Positions 45,230 to 54,313 are shown, numbered from the stretch's first letter. The stretch is DNA of 64,000 nt from Bog-756 sp963727955 (GCA_963727955.1 CAVSII010000012.1:149223-213222); one strand, 5' to 3'. The notes: generated by a model from the sequence alone, not told the origin. A program made the numbers and translations.

Positions 45230-46009
45230 ATGAAGCACGCCGACGTGTACGCCGAGCGCCACGGGCCCGCCGCCAGCCCAACAATTGTTCTCGTTCACGG
45301 CGCGCCGGATCGGTCAGCCGGCTTCCGGGCCGTGCTCAGTCACTGTGTCGATCGTCATGTCGTCACTTACGACAGACGAGGGTACGGCCGCTCGCTTTAC
45401 GCCCCCCCGGCTCGGGCGATGATCGACCACGCGGAGGACCTGCTGGCCATCGTTCAAGAATGCCGGGCACCTCCCGTCGTTGTCGCCCACAGTTTCGGGT
45501 CGAACCCGACCATGCTGGCGGCAACGCTCAACCCCACGCTATTTGGTGCCATCGGACTATGGGAGCCGCCGCTCCCATGGGTCGAATGGTGGCCCGAGCG
45601 GACCAAGGCTTACAACGCCAGGGTGGCCGCATCGAGCGAACCGGCTGACGAAGTTGAGGCGATGTACCGCTCGCTTTTGGGCCAGGCCTGGGATGACCTC
45701 CCTCCTGAGGTGCAGTCCCAGCGTCGAGCCGAAGGAGCGGCTTTCCAGGTCGACATGGCCTCAGAGATCGACGCTCCATTTGAGTTTCACGACGTGCTCG
45801 TACCTGCTCTGGTCGGGTATGGGACGGCCACGTCAGCTGAGCACGTAGAAGGTGCCCGGTGGCTCGCCGATCAGCTCCCCAACGGGCGGGTGCGTGCCAG
45901 TCCCGGCGCCGGTCACTTCGCCCCCCGCACCCACCCCCGTGAGTTCGCAGCCTTCATCGCCGCCGCCATGGAAGTGGAGAATGCGCGCCAATCGGATTCC
46001 CCCGGTTGA
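45230..46009 (+). CDS. Alpha/beta hydrolase
   Basis: 259 aa. IVLVHGAPDRSAGFRAVL, VVTYDRRGYGRS, VVAHSFGSNPTMLAA (nucleophile Ser, HSFGS) and the terminal GAGHFAPRTHPREF His mark it as a small hydrolase. The catalytic acid is less obvious, near VLVPALVGYGTATSAEHV, where the usual Asp is lacking, so activity is uncertain. Divergent from the chloroperoxidase-like gene over a 159-bp gap. Confidence 0.85.
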   Translation: MKHADVYAERHGPAASPTIVLVHGAPDRSAGFRAVLSHCVDRHVVTYDRRGYGRSLYAPPARAMIDHAEDLLAIVQECRAPPVVVAHSFGSNPTMLAATLNPTLFGAIGLWEPPLPWVEWWPERTKAYNARVAASSEPADEVEAMYRSLLGQAWDDLPPEVQSQRRAEGAAFQVDMASEIDAPFEFHDVLVPALVGYGTATSAEHVEGARWLADQLPNGRVRASPGAGHFAPRTHPREFAAFIAAAMEVENARQSDSPG

Positions 46010-46326
46010 GGCGCCATCGGGAGTCTGATTTAGTTCCCGTCTGGCCTGCGGCCGCACACATAGCGATCGAGGACCGTGCCTTGTGGCCGACCGTCCCACT
46101 ACGCACGTGGCGGCCGACGGGCTCGCCGAACCTGTCCTCGATCCGGGCGGCCACATCGTCTGGCCCGATGAGGCCGCCGCCGCAATCGGTCCCGAACCCC
46201 TGGTGGGAGCGGGAGAAGCGCTGGCGCGCTGCGCAACGGGAGGCCACCTCGGAACGGCCGCCAAGATTCGCTGTGGAGACTTCGGGGTATGGGGTGAGGG
46301 TCCGAGCAATGCCGAGGAGGATCGAA
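46010..46326. other. Gap without a convincing gene
   Basis: About 320 bp between a hydrolase and the small stress-like gene. Open frames on both strands exist but have random composition. GAGGAGG at its end is the ribosome site of the next gene. Confidence 0.4.
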
Positions 46327-46654
46327 ATGCCACGATTTTGGAGCCACAAGCGCGAACGGCAATTCGAGCACATTCGTAACGGGTTGGAAGAAAGGGGCGA
46401 ATCGAAGAACTTGGCAGAGGAGATCGCAGCGCGAACCGTCAACAAGGAACGAGCCAGGAACGGCGAAGCCAAGTCATCGAGCTACACGTCGAATTCAAGA
46501 CATTTCATCCGGCAGGAGAGGAGGGCTTCGATCGCATCGGGGACCGGGTGGCCGGACCAAGCAGCAGCTGTACGAAGAAGCCCGCCACAAGGGAGTCAAC
46601 GGACGATCGACAATGAACAAGGCGCAGCTCGAGCGCGCCGTGACTGGGCACTGA
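46327..46654 (+). CDS. Small 'plasmid stabilization' family protein, frameshifted
   Basis: Begins MPRFWSHKRERQFEHIRNGL with GAGGAGG 6 nt upstream and continues EERGESKNLAEEIAARTVNKERARNGEAKSSS. This matches a widespread small charged family usually named plasmid stabilization protein. One extra base around 46488-46493 breaks the frame; after it the second part reads DISSGRRGGLRSHRGPGGRTKQQLYEEARHKGVNGRSTMNKAQLERAV, the normal C-terminus with its Rho-N-like helix, ending at 46652-46654. The family name is historical; a role in stability or DNA binding is unproven. Confidence 0.75.
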
Positions 46655-46803
46655 GGGCTGCCCCGCAGGTTTGCGCTTCGACCCCGGCCGTGCTGTCGGC
46701 ATCGGCGTCGATATTCGTGCGGGGCTCACCCCATTAGGAGCGGCACTTCATCGTCCCAACATCCGGTTTGGATCGCCCACATCGAGCGACCGTTCTGGCC
46801 GCT

Positions 46804-47232
46804 TTAGGCCGCCTTGCTCGCCCTGCCTGTTGGTCTGCCGACGTAGGTTGCCACCAGGTCTCCATCGACGAGGACCCGGCAGGTCTGGCTTCTGAAGCCA
46901 CCGACCACGGCTCTCCGGGACAACTCGATGATGATGTCATGATTTTGATCTCCGCCAACGGACACTTCGTATCGCCGAGTCTTGTGTAGCGAAAACGGGC
47001 GCCACCCAGGGGCGACATTATTACCATCGACTTCGATCCGTACCTGGCCCTGCATTTGGTCGACGCTGAGCCGGAGTTGATGCTTCTCTTCGGTGCCAAC
47101 CTCGATGGCGAGTTCCACACTTCCTCCACTGGCGCAGTCGGTCGATTGGTCATCGGTCGATGTGGGGGACAACTTGAGAATCCGAGTCGACGGGGCCAGC
47201 CAGACCTCCTTCCGATCGTCGCGGGGCTGCAC
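46804..47232 (-). CDS. Small beta-rich protein of unknown function
   Basis: 142 aa, GTG start at 47232. The core alternates polar and hydrophobic residues: SVELAIEVGTEEKHQLRLSVDQMQGQVRIEVDGN, KTRRYEVSVGGDQNHDIIIELSRRAVVGGFRSQTCRVLVDGDLVATYVGR. This resembles FAIM-like or other small beta-sandwich proteins, a visual impression only. An alternative minus-strand frame over the same bases has random composition. Divergent from the ClpX-finger gene across about 80 bp. Confidence 0.6.
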   Translation of the reverse strand: MQPRDDRKEVWLAPSTRILKLSPTSTDDQSTDCASGGSVELAIEVGTEEKHQLRLSVDQMQGQVRIEVDGNNVAPGWRPFSLHKTRRYEVSVGGDQNHDIIIELSRRAVVGGFRSQTCRVLVDGDLVATYVGRPTGRASKAA

Positions 47233-47314
47233 CGACGCGACGGTACGTGCGATGGGCCAATTTGTCAGGGGAATCCTGACGCTATAACATCACCCCCGAC
47301 GCTCGGAGGTGCCG

Positions 47315-47689
47315 ATGGCCGTCCCTCAGGACCGGGTAATCACATCCTGTTCGTTCTGCTTGAAGCCGGACGGCGAAGTGGCCAGGCTGGTCGCCGGTCC
47401 AGGGGTCTACATCTGCAACGAATGTGTCGATCTCTGCAGCCAGATCATTGCCAGCCCGCCGTCTCTGCCGCCAGGGCTGACATCGTGGGAAGAGGACCTT
47501 GACCTGTCCGGTGTGCTCGCCAGCCTCCCTCGGATGGCAGCCGCAGGTGCGCAAGTCGAAAACAACCTTTCTCGCTTCGTACAGCGGGCGAGAGCGCTTG
47601 GCGCTACGTGGGCGGCGATCGGGACGTCGTTGGGGATGACCCGACAGTCAGCGTGGGAGCGATTCTCCGGCGGACGTCTGGGCGGTTGA
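47315..47689 (+). CDS. ClpX-type zinc finger protein with C-terminal HTH
   Basis: 124 aa; ATG 47315 with GGAGGT 5 nt upstream. Residues 12-45 match the ClpX N-terminal zinc-binding domain: CSFCLKPDGEVARLVAGPGVYICNECVDLC (four Cys). The C-terminus, RARALGATWAAIGTSLGMTRQSAWERFSG, is a helix-turn-helix like that of sigma or Xre regulators. No AAA+ domain follows, so it is a free ClpX-like finger joined to a DNA-binding element, perhaps a regulator or adaptor. Confidence 0.85.
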   Translation: MAVPQDRVITSCSFCLKPDGEVARLVAGPGVYICNECVDLCSQIIASPPSLPPGLTSWEEDLDLSGVLASLPRMAAAGAQVENNLSRFVQRARALGATWAAIGTSLGMTRQSAWERFSGGRLGG

Positions 47690-48483
47690 CTTGACTGTGG
47701 TCCGCCCCCGCGCCATTTTTGTCCCTTTTTGACACTGCGTTGGTGGTACGAAGAAAGACCAGGGCTTCAAGCCGAGTGACTCTCACTGGGGATGTCAGGC
47801 TCACGTGATCTCCCTGACATTTCTGGGATTCAACATTCCCGGCGGTTGGGCTTTCACCCATGGAATTACGGTCGGATCTCGTTGAGGGATTGTTTATTTC
47901 GTCCGATCCCAACGTTTGGAGACGAGGTCCTCGACTACCGGGTCGTTATGCCTCGGTCGTCCTTCTCGGGTCTGTCAGATGGATGACGGCGACACTCTCG
48001 GCGGCGGGGCGACAATCGGGATGGTTGTCCCTCATTGGCACGGTGGACGAGGCCCGCACGGTGGGGAGACGGCGTCAGTAGATGCCAACGGTCGTGCATC
48101 CTTCGAGTCGTCGGCGGCCGCGCCTTAAGTGAGCCGGGTCGCTGACCCGTTTGAGATGAGAGCCCAATGGCTCGCACCGAGCCATTGGCCGCACCGGCCC
48201 GTCACGCAACTGGCGGACGAGGACCCAGACCCTTGAGGCCAGATGTGGGATGACCATCGGCCTCTCTTGTGAGTCAATCTATGGGCCAGGATCGGATTCG
48301 TCGCGAACCGACGGTGCCTATCGACTGTGCGTGATCCTGGAAGTGCCCATCAGTGTCGAGCGACGGATAGGGCGGTCGTCAGGTTCCAGAGCATTCAACA
48401 GGCCCAGGTCTCCAGCAGTTGTTGCTGATCATGGCTTGGAAAGCGTGAAGTCCAAAAAAGGGACGTAGCAACGAACGAACCGC
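47690..48483. other. Gene-poor stretch with two hairpins
   Basis: About 800 bp between the ClpX-finger gene and the convergent ABC permease. Short frames (for example 47860-48081 plus) are not convincing. The only structured part seen is the hairpin pair at 48135-48188. Confidence 0.45.
48135..48188. other. Two adjacent hairpins
   Basis: CGGGTC-GCT-GACCCG at 48135-48149, then CCAATGGCTCG-CAC-CGAGCCATTGG at 48164-48188 with a perfect 11-bp stem and 3-nt loop. They lie in the gene-poor stretch. They could be a bidirectional terminator, a transposon end or a structured RNA element; there is no T run. Confidence 0.6.
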
Positions 48484-51057
48484 CTACTCCATCGGCCGAG
48501 TGGAGAGCCCCGTCGGTTCCCGTCCCGCCAGGACCCAACCGACGATGCCCGCGGCGATCGGCATGGCAATCACGATGAGGAACAGGTTGTTCCAAGGGAT
48601 GTGATGAATGATGTCCGACACCCCGCCCTCCAGAGCGTTGGTGTGGAACCATCCGGCCAGTCCGACGTAGGCGGCCACCGTCCCGAGCAGCGCGCCGAGG
48701 AAGGCAAGGCCTCCAGCAGTGACCGCAGTCAGGGTACGCCGGGTACGTGAGCTGGCCCCAGTGGCTGTCAGCGTGCGCAACTCACTTGCTGTCTCACTGC
48801 GGATGAGGCCCACGCTCATGGCCAGGATGCCGAGGGCGAGCGCGATGGCGAACACAGTGGCCCAGTTCACGATCTCGTGTGAGGTCGGCGCGTCGTTCTT
48901 CGACTCGATACTCAGGTTGTTGGTGGCCGCCAGTGCCTGGGCATTAGTGAGTTGGGTGGAGGTGATCGGACTGTTCGCTTGGATGATCCAGCCGTCGAGG
49001 CTGCTCTGGCTGGCAAGGTGCAGCCGGCGCAATGCGCTTTCGGTGATGAGCGTGTTCGGTGCGTCCGTGCCTGTGGGCAGCTGGCTCTCTTCTTGGACGA
49101 GCGGGTGTGCGAGGCATCCTTGGGGCGAGCAGGTGTTCGTGTTTCCCGCTCCTGGACCCCCGCCGCCACCCGGGCCGACCGAGCCGGGACCGACCAGCTG
49201 GCCGCCGCCCTTTCCGCCGTCCCCTCCGTAGGTCAGCTGCACCCCTGAGCCCGCCAGGCCGGGGCGCGAGCTGAGGACGTCCACGTTGGAAGAAATGGAC
49301 GACGGGGTGATCCCGTAGGCCCGCAGCAGCGCCGGCGTGGCTACGTATATCTGTCCATCCCACTGCCGGCCCGAGGCGCTGGGGCTCTGCAGGCCGACCG
49401 AGGGTGCCGGGTTGTCGAGTTCCACGATGTGGGTGGTGCCGACAGCAGAAGCGATGGAGTGGACGCTGACCTCCTGTGACTCGATGTCCTGCGTCGTCGG
49501 CGCGCTGGGATTGGGGTTGTTGCCGTTCTGGCCATCGGGGCTCCACACGGCGAGCTCGTTCGACGCCAGATTCGGGCCGACGTAGTCGAAGGCGTTGCTG
49601 TAGCGAGCGACGGCCACGGCGCAGATGACTACGGCTATGAGGACCCCGACGCTGATGGCCGAGAGGGCCGAACCGGAACGGGCCCGGTATCGCGACAGGT
49701 CTCGCAGGGCCAAGCGGACGGCGATCGGTGCTTTTCTCCCTATTCGTGCCAGCAGGGCCAGGAAGAACGGCGCCACGAGGATGATCCCCGCGATCAACGC
49801 GACGAACCCGGGTATCAGCCAGATCACGCCGCTGCCTCCGGCTGCCCCCGAGGCGGAGAACATGAAGAATCCGACGACGAGAGCGATCACGCCGGGAACA
49901 AATGAGCGGTGGATCTGCCGGGGCGGCCCGGGCCGGCCGGCCAGGGCGCTGACCACCGGGACCCGAGTGATGGCGCGGGCGGGATGGCCGGCGGCGAAGA
50001 AGGTGGCGACGACGGCGAGGCACATCGCCACCACGATCACCGTCCATGGCAGAGCGAACATCGGGATCAGGTGGTGCGCACTCTGCTCGTTGTGCGGGCG
50101 GTAGGCCAACCACGCCGCCAAACCGAGCGCGAATCCCACCAGGGCACCCACCACTCCGACGATCACGCCATTCGCCCGCAACACGAGACGGACGTTACGG
50201 TCGGTCGCCCCCATCGACTCGAGCATCCCGAGCGATCGCAGTCGGCGTTGCGCCAGCACGGTGAAGCCGCCGACTGATACCAGCGCGATCAGCAGCATGC
50301 CGACGGTCGCCAACGCCAGCACGATGGTGTCGGGATTGATTGGGTTGGAGGTAGCGTTCTGCCCAGGCGCGTACACGTTGGCACCGATACGCCCCGGGTT
50401 CACGCCCGGTGCGTCGAAAAGGACGGTCACCTGGGTCGGGGCGCTCACCTGCCCTGGGGGAACCAGCGCGAACTCGTCAAGCAGGCTCTGGGGGTTCTGC
50501 ACGACACCGACGACTGCCTTTCCGCCGGGGGACCAGGTGTCACCGACCCGCAGGTTGAGCTCGGACGCCAGCCCAGGGGTGAGGGCGATCTGGTTGGGGC
50601 CTGTCGGATAATGCCCGGAGAGCAACTGGAGCATGGGCTGGCCGTAGGGGCCGTGCGGGTCCTGGGACCGAAGCTGGTAGGTCTGGGTGCTGCCGGGAAC
50701 GTGGAACGTCTCGTTCTCGATGACCTGGACCGTGCCGAAGCGGTGCTCGAGGGCAGCGATCTGGGCGTCCACCGACTGCAGATCGGATTGCTTGCCGGTG
50801 TTCACGAAGTTGGCCATATCCTGCGCGGTGCCGAACCCGAAGTCGGCAGGCTGGGGCGTGTTGACCGCGACGGCGGCGCCGACCACGACGGCTGCGACAG
50901 CCAGGATGACCAGGAGCAGGATGAGCAGCTGTTGGCGCCACTCGCGCCTGAAGAGGCGCCAGGCCCAACGCATCATGGCCCTGCGGGCCGGGACGCCGCC
51001 AGTGGTCGGTTCGGGCTTGGATCCAGTGGCCGGTCGTTCGAGAACGCCGACGCTCAT
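48484..51057 (-). CDS. MacB/FtsX-type ABC transporter permease
   Basis: 857 aa with two copies of the FtsX core. An N-terminal helix (LLILLLVILAVAAVVVGAAVAV) precedes a large extracytoplasmic domain, then four helices (NPDTIVLALATVGMLLIALVSVGGFTV onward); a second outer domain with a Gly-rich stretch (GPGSVGPGGGGGPGAG) and CSPQGC is followed by the final helices. It partners the ATPase that ends inside its start (4-nt overlap). Likely exports a peptide or antibiotic, or acts as a lipoprotein/bacitracin-type mechanotransducer. Under PadR control by context. Confidence 0.9.
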   Translation of the reverse strand: MSVGVLERPATGSKPEPTTGGVPARRAMMRWAWRLFRREWRQQLLILLLVILAVAAVVVGAAVAVNTPQPADFGFGTAQDMANFVNTGKQSDLQSVDAQIAALEHRFGTVQVIENETFHVPGSTQTYQLRSQDPHGPYGQPMLQLLSGHYPTGPNQIALTPGLASELNLRVGDTWSPGGKAVVGVVQNPQSLLDEFALVPPGQVSAPTQVTVLFDAPGVNPGRIGANVYAPGQNATSNPINPDTIVLALATVGMLLIALVSVGGFTVLAQRRLRSLGMLESMGATDRNVRLVLRANGVIVGVVGALVGFALGLAAWLAYRPHNEQSAHHLIPMFALPWTVIVVAMCLAVVATFFAAGHPARAITRVPVVSALAGRPGPPRQIHRSFVPGVIALVVGFFMFSASGAAGGSGVIWLIPGFVALIAGIILVAPFFLALLARIGRKAPIAVRLALRDLSRYRARSGSALSAISVGVLIAVVICAVAVARYSNAFDYVGPNLASNELAVWSPDGQNGNNPNPSAPTTQDIESQEVSVHSIASAVGTTHIVELDNPAPSVGLQSPSASGRQWDGQIYVATPALLRAYGITPSSISSNVDVLSSRPGLAGSGVQLTYGGDGGKGGGQLVGPGSVGPGGGGGPGAGNTNTCSPQGCLAHPLVQEESQLPTGTDAPNTLITESALRRLHLASQSSLDGWIIQANSPITSTQLTNAQALAATNNLSIESKNDAPTSHEIVNWATVFAIALALGILAMSVGLIRSETASELRTLTATGASSRTRRTLTAVTAGGLAFLGALLGTVAAYVGLAGWFHTNALEGGVSDIIHHIPWNNLFLIVIAMPIAAGIVGWVLAGREPTGLSTRPME

Positions 51058-51776
51058 CGGTTCGGAAGGTGGGCAAGTACCGCTTCCGGGCTCTCGACCG
51101 GGAGCGTCTGGTCGACGATGCGTCCGTCGCGGAGGAAGATCACGCGGTCAGCCCATGAGGCGAGCTGAGCGTCGTGGGTCACCACGACGGCGGCCATGCC
51201 ACGGCGACAGGCCGCCAGGATGAGGCGCATAACTCCCTCGGCGTTGGTGGAATCAAGTGCGCCGGAGGGCTCGTCGGCCAGGAGCAGCTGGCGGCCCCCA
51301 ACCACGGCCCTGGCGATGGCGACCCGCTGGCGCTCACCGCCCGACAGCTGATCCGGGTAGTGCGACGCCCGGTCCTTCAGACCGAAGTCATCAAGCGACT
51401 CCATTGCGGTCGACTGGGCCTTGCGGCCCGAGATGCCATCCAGCTCGAGTGGCAAAGACACGTTCTCCACCGCGCTGAGCCCGGCGAGGAGGTTGTAGTC
51501 CTGGAAGACGTAGCCGATGGACTGTCGGCGCAGCTGTGCCTTGCCGTTGCGCGACATCGAGGACAGCGCTCGGCCGGCGACGTAGACCTCCCCCTTGGTG
51601 GGATCCTCAAGGCTTCCGGCAATGGTCAGCAGCGTGCTCTTGCCCGATCCGCTGGCGCCCATGACGGCCACCAGAGACCCCGCATCGACCGAGAGATCGA
51701 CGCGCTCAAGGGCGTTCACCTCTGCGGCGCCCTCACCGTAAACCTTCGAGATGTCGCGTAGTTCGAGGTAGCTCAT
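51054..51776 (-). CDS. ABC transporter ATPase, MacB/LolD type
   Basis: 240 aa. Walker A is MGASGSGKSTLL near residue 40, signature LSGGERQRVAIARA, Walker B QLLLADEPSGALDS, H-loop VVVTHDAQLASWADRVIFLRDGRIV. The Q-loop FQDYNLLAGLSAVENVSLPL is typical of the MacB/FtsE group. ATG 51776 was chosen as the start of the domain and overlaps the padR stop by 4 nt; longer frames add padR-antisense sequence. Pairs with the FtsX-type permease. Confidence 0.95.
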   Translation of the reverse strand: MSYLELRDISKVYGEGAAEVNALERVDLSVDAGSLVAVMGASGSGKSTLLTIAGSLEDPTKGEVYVAGRALSSMSRNGKAQLRRQSIGYVFQDYNLLAGLSAVENVSLPLELDGISGRKAQSTAMESLDDFGLKDRASHYPDQLSGGERQRVAIARAVVGGRQLLLADEPSGALDSTNAEGVMRLILAACRRGMAAVVVTHDAQLASWADRVIFLRDGRIVDQTLPVESPEAVLAHLPNR

Positions 51777-52372
51777 TCGGGGGCTCCTACTTTGCGCCGG
51801 GCTTTCGGGAGGGGGAAGGACTGCGGTGCCAGCACATTTACGCCTGAAGCTGCTCGCTTCAGACGGCCGTCGGCCATGTCCAGCCACCTGATCAGCGAGT
51901 CGAGCCGGAAGAGCTCGGCGTCGACGACCAGGGCGAAATAGAGGTCGAACCGGGACTCGTCCTCCTTCAGCCGCGTCCACTGCTGCATGAGCTCGACGAG
52001 GTAGCGCCGGTGCACCTGCACCAGGTCCTGGACGTCCACGCCCGGCAGCTCCAGCGCGACCAGGACCTTGATAACCAGTTCGTCCCGGGGCGGAGAGGAG
52101 AAATCCGGCGGAGTGCGCAGCCACTTGGTCAACTCTGCCTCACCCTCCTCGGTGATGTGGAAGCCCTTCTGCGGGCCCTCGTCGGCCGAGTCCTCGGATT
52201 CGACGAGCCCGTCACGCTCGAGACGCTGGAGGGTCGTATACACCTGCCCGACGTTGAGCGGCCACACCTCGCCGGTCCGGGCTTCGAACTCCTGCCGCAG
52301 TTGAAGACCGTACTTAGGGCCTTCACTCAGGAGCGCCAACAAGGCGTGGCGGACACTCACCCGATTCTCCAC
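51773..52372 (-). CDS. PadR-family repressor of the ABC transporter
   Basis: 199 aa, GTG 52372. The winged helix is VRHALLALLSEGPKYGLQLRQEFEARTGEVWPLNVGQVYTTLQRLERDGLVESEDSADEGPQKGFHITEEGEAEL, the PadR hallmark, followed by the alpha-helical C-terminal dimer domain (Vir_act_alpha_C type). It is coupled to the ATPase by a 4-nt overlap, so it is likely autoregulatory for the three-gene operon through the palindrome just upstream. Confidence 0.93.
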   Translation of the reverse strand: MENRVSVRHALLALLSEGPKYGLQLRQEFEARTGEVWPLNVGQVYTTLQRLERDGLVESEDSADEGPQKGFHITEEGEAELTKWLRTPPDFSSPPRDELVIKVLVALELPGVDVQDLVQVHRRYLVELMQQWTRLKEDESRFDLYFALVVDAELFRLDSLIRWLDMADGRLKRAASGVNVLAPQSFPLPKARRKVGAPE

Positions 52373-52374
52373 TT

Positions 52375-52411
52375 CGTTAGCATACTCAGTATCGTACTAG
52401 ATAAGATAACG
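52375..52411. promoter_or_regulatory. Likely PadR operator and promoter
   Basis: ATACT-C-AGTAT at 52382-52392 is a perfect palindrome just upstream of the padR start, inside a wider inverted CGTTA/TAACG frame (52375-52379 and 52407-52411) in AT-rich DNA. Such symmetric sites before padR genes usually bind the encoded repressor. Confidence 0.55.
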
Positions 52412-52450
52412 AATGTCCAGAGCGGGCCGTTCTCTGCGCGGTGAGCCGAG

Positions 52451-53638
52451 TCAGACCGGAATGCCTGCCAGGGTTACGACGACACCGATGGCGCCAGCCA
52501 AGAGCAGCCCGCTCACTACGCCCTTGCGCAACATGAACAACCAGACCAGACCGCCCCCCAGCACTGGGATCTGCCAAAGGTGGCTGAGAGCAAGGCCGAG
52601 CGGGATGGCCGAGCCGGCGATAGCGCCGATGACGGCCGGTCCCGCACCAGTGAGGAACGATCCAACTGAGTCGTTGGCCCTGATCCGTTCGAAGTGACGA
52701 CTGCCGACGAGGACGAAGGCGAAGGACGGGGCGAAAGCGATCAGCGCCGCCAGCAATCCGCCACCCACTCCCCCGGCCGCGTAACCGACCACGGCCACGG
52801 TTTGGACGACCGGGCCCGGGGTGACCTGGCCCAGCGCAACTGCGTTGAGGAATTGGGCGCCAGTCATCCAGTGGTAGGTGGTCACAGCGTCGTGCTGCAT
52901 GAGGGGGACAATGACGAACCCACCGCCGTAGGAGAGGGTGCCGACCTTGAAGGCCACCCAGGCCAACGCCCCGAGTCCGCCAAGTGCAGCACCATGGAGG
53001 ACCGTGCCCGGGATGAAGGCTCGAACCGCGCTCGGTGGCGTCGGCCTTCCCGCTCGGCGCACCATGACCTCGGTCGCCCCGCAGGCCAGAAGAACGAGCA
53101 CCAGGTACGGACCTACCGTGGCGGCAGCGGCAGCGCCCACCAGCCCATAGGACGTCCAACGGATCTTCTCAGCGCGTCTCGTCCCGATCCTTTTCCAGCT
53201 GGCCGGTGCGAGTCCCCACGCTGCGCTCAGCGCCACCGCCGGCACGGCGGCCCCCGCACCCGCCGCCGCGCCCAGGACCCATTGGGATGGATGACTGGCC
53301 AGAAAGACGGCGGACAAGGCCACGATGAGCAGGAGCCCGGGCACAATGAAACACAGACCGCCGAGGAAGGCGCCGGCCGGCCCCCGTAGGCGCCAGGCGC
53401 AGTAGATGGCCAGCTGGGTCGAAGCGGGGCCGGGTAGGAGGTTCGTCGTGGCGATGGCGTCCTCGAACTCCTTCGCCTCGATCCATATCCGCTCCTCGAC
53501 ACACAGGCGACGGAGTAATGCGATGTGCGTCGGGGGGCCGCCAAAGCCGATACAACCCAGACGCAGCCACTCCTTGCCGATCGTTGCCAGGGGAACCCGC
53601 GGGCGCTGGTAGTGATCGACGTCGTCCTCGCCGCTCAT
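52451..53638 (-). CDS. chrA: Chromate transporter
   Basis: 395 aa, full-length two-domain ChrA. The signature LRLGCIGFGGPPTHIALLRRL occurs near the N-terminus, with TTNLLPGPASTQLAIYCAWRLRG, and the second domain repeats the pattern as FKVGTLSYGGGFVIVPLMQHDAV and ALGQVTPGPVVQTVAVVGY. Exports chromate or sulfate across the membrane. Coupled to the upstream padR by a 4-nt overlap, the standard arrangement for PadR-controlled ChrA. Confidence 0.95.
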   Translation of the reverse strand: MSGEDDVDHYQRPRVPLATIGKEWLRLGCIGFGGPPTHIALLRRLCVEERIWIEAKEFEDAIATTNLLPGPASTQLAIYCAWRLRGPAGAFLGGLCFIVPGLLLIVALSAVFLASHPSQWVLGAAAGAGAAVPAVALSAAWGLAPASWKRIGTRRAEKIRWTSYGLVGAAAAATVGPYLVLVLLACGATEVMVRRAGRPTPPSAVRAFIPGTVLHGAALGGLGALAWVAFKVGTLSYGGGFVIVPLMQHDAVTTYHWMTGAQFLNAVALGQVTPGPVVQTVAVVGYAAGGVGGGLLAALIAFAPSFAFVLVGSRHFERIRANDSVGSFLTGAGPAVIGAIAGSAIPLGLALSHLWQIPVLGGGLVWLFMLRKGVVSGLLLAGAIGVVVTLAGIPV

Positions 53639-53940
53639 GGCGTCTCGTCGCCGAGCACCTCACGGGCCAACTCGCGCAACTGGTGCTTTGTCGACTCCAG
53701 CGCCTTGCGGCCCTTGGCCGTCGCCATATAGGAACGGCGAACCCGACCGCCGATGACCTGCTGGCTCGATTTGAGCAGGCCTTCGGCCTCCATCTTGTGG
53801 AGCGTGGGGTAGAGCGACCCCGGGCTGATCGGGTAGCCGTGCTCAGCCAGCTCCGCCGCCATCCATGCCCCGTGCACCTCTCCCCGGGAGGCGTGATGGA
53901 GGATGTGTAGGCGCACAGCCCCGCGCAGGAACTCCCGCAT
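53635..53940 (-). CDS. PadR-type regulator of chrA
   Basis: 101 aa short PadR: LRGAVRLHILHHASRGEVHGAWMAAELAEHGYPISPGSLYPTLHKMEAEGLLKSSQQVIGGRVRRSYMATAKGRKAL contains the complete winged helix; the long C-terminal dimer domain of the larger PadR group is missing, as usual for the short subgroup. Overlaps chrA by 4 nt. Operator-like palindromes sit upstream. Confidence 0.92.
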   Translation of the reverse strand: MREFLRGAVRLHILHHASRGEVHGAWMAAELAEHGYPISPGSLYPTLHKMEAEGLLKSSQQVIGGRVRRSYMATAKGRKALESTKHQLRELAREVLGDETP

Positions 53941-54313
53941 GACGCCAAAGTAGCCGATATCGGTTTTAGATATCTACTTTAGATTTGATCCCACACAGGA
54001 GGGTTGTTCGTAGCCGGTGATGGGGGAGGGTCCATCCTGGTCTGGTGACTGTCGTCCGAAACATCTCGCCGCCGTCCAAAATCAACAGTTGAAACTGCGG
54101 GTCGACGATCGAGCGGCGGAAAGCCACTGACAGCCGTGTCGGCAGAGGTCGATGGTGCTGGGTCCGGCGCAACATCAACCACCACGATGAACGCCCTCGT
54201 GGCGCTCCCTGCTCATCTGCCTGTTTGGCCAGGGTCTCGCCCCTTGCTTCGAGTGGATCGGCTGGTGGTAGGCAACGATGATGGGACAGACCGCCGACCA
54301 GGAGAGCCGTGAG
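53941..54313. other. Gap between padR and the mannosidase gene
   Basis: About 370 bp. Its left end carries the PadR-type palindromes at 53947-53980. The remainder has no convincing gene; open frames on the minus strand have unclear composition. GGAG at 54301-54304 is the ribosome site of the mannosidase. Confidence 0.4.
53947..53980. promoter_or_regulatory. Operator-like palindromes upstream of padR-chrA
   Basis: AAAGTAG (53947-53953) and CTACTTT (53974-53980) form an inverted repeat that encloses two self-palindromes, CCGATATCGG (53954-53963) and AGATATCT (53968-53975). The set lies 7 nt before the padR start in AT-rich DNA, so PadR binding with autoregulation is likely. Confidence 0.6.

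Noticed and set aside
46083..46379. 98-codon plus-strand frame
   Set aside because: It overlaps the better-supported small gene at 46327 with its own ribosome site, and composition is unconvincing.
47860..48081. Short plus-strand frame in the gene-poor stretch
   Set aside because: No ribosome site, no family and random-looking sequence.
54019..54277. Minus-strand frame before the mannosidase
   Set aside because: A transposase remnant was considered, but no catalytic motif could be identified.
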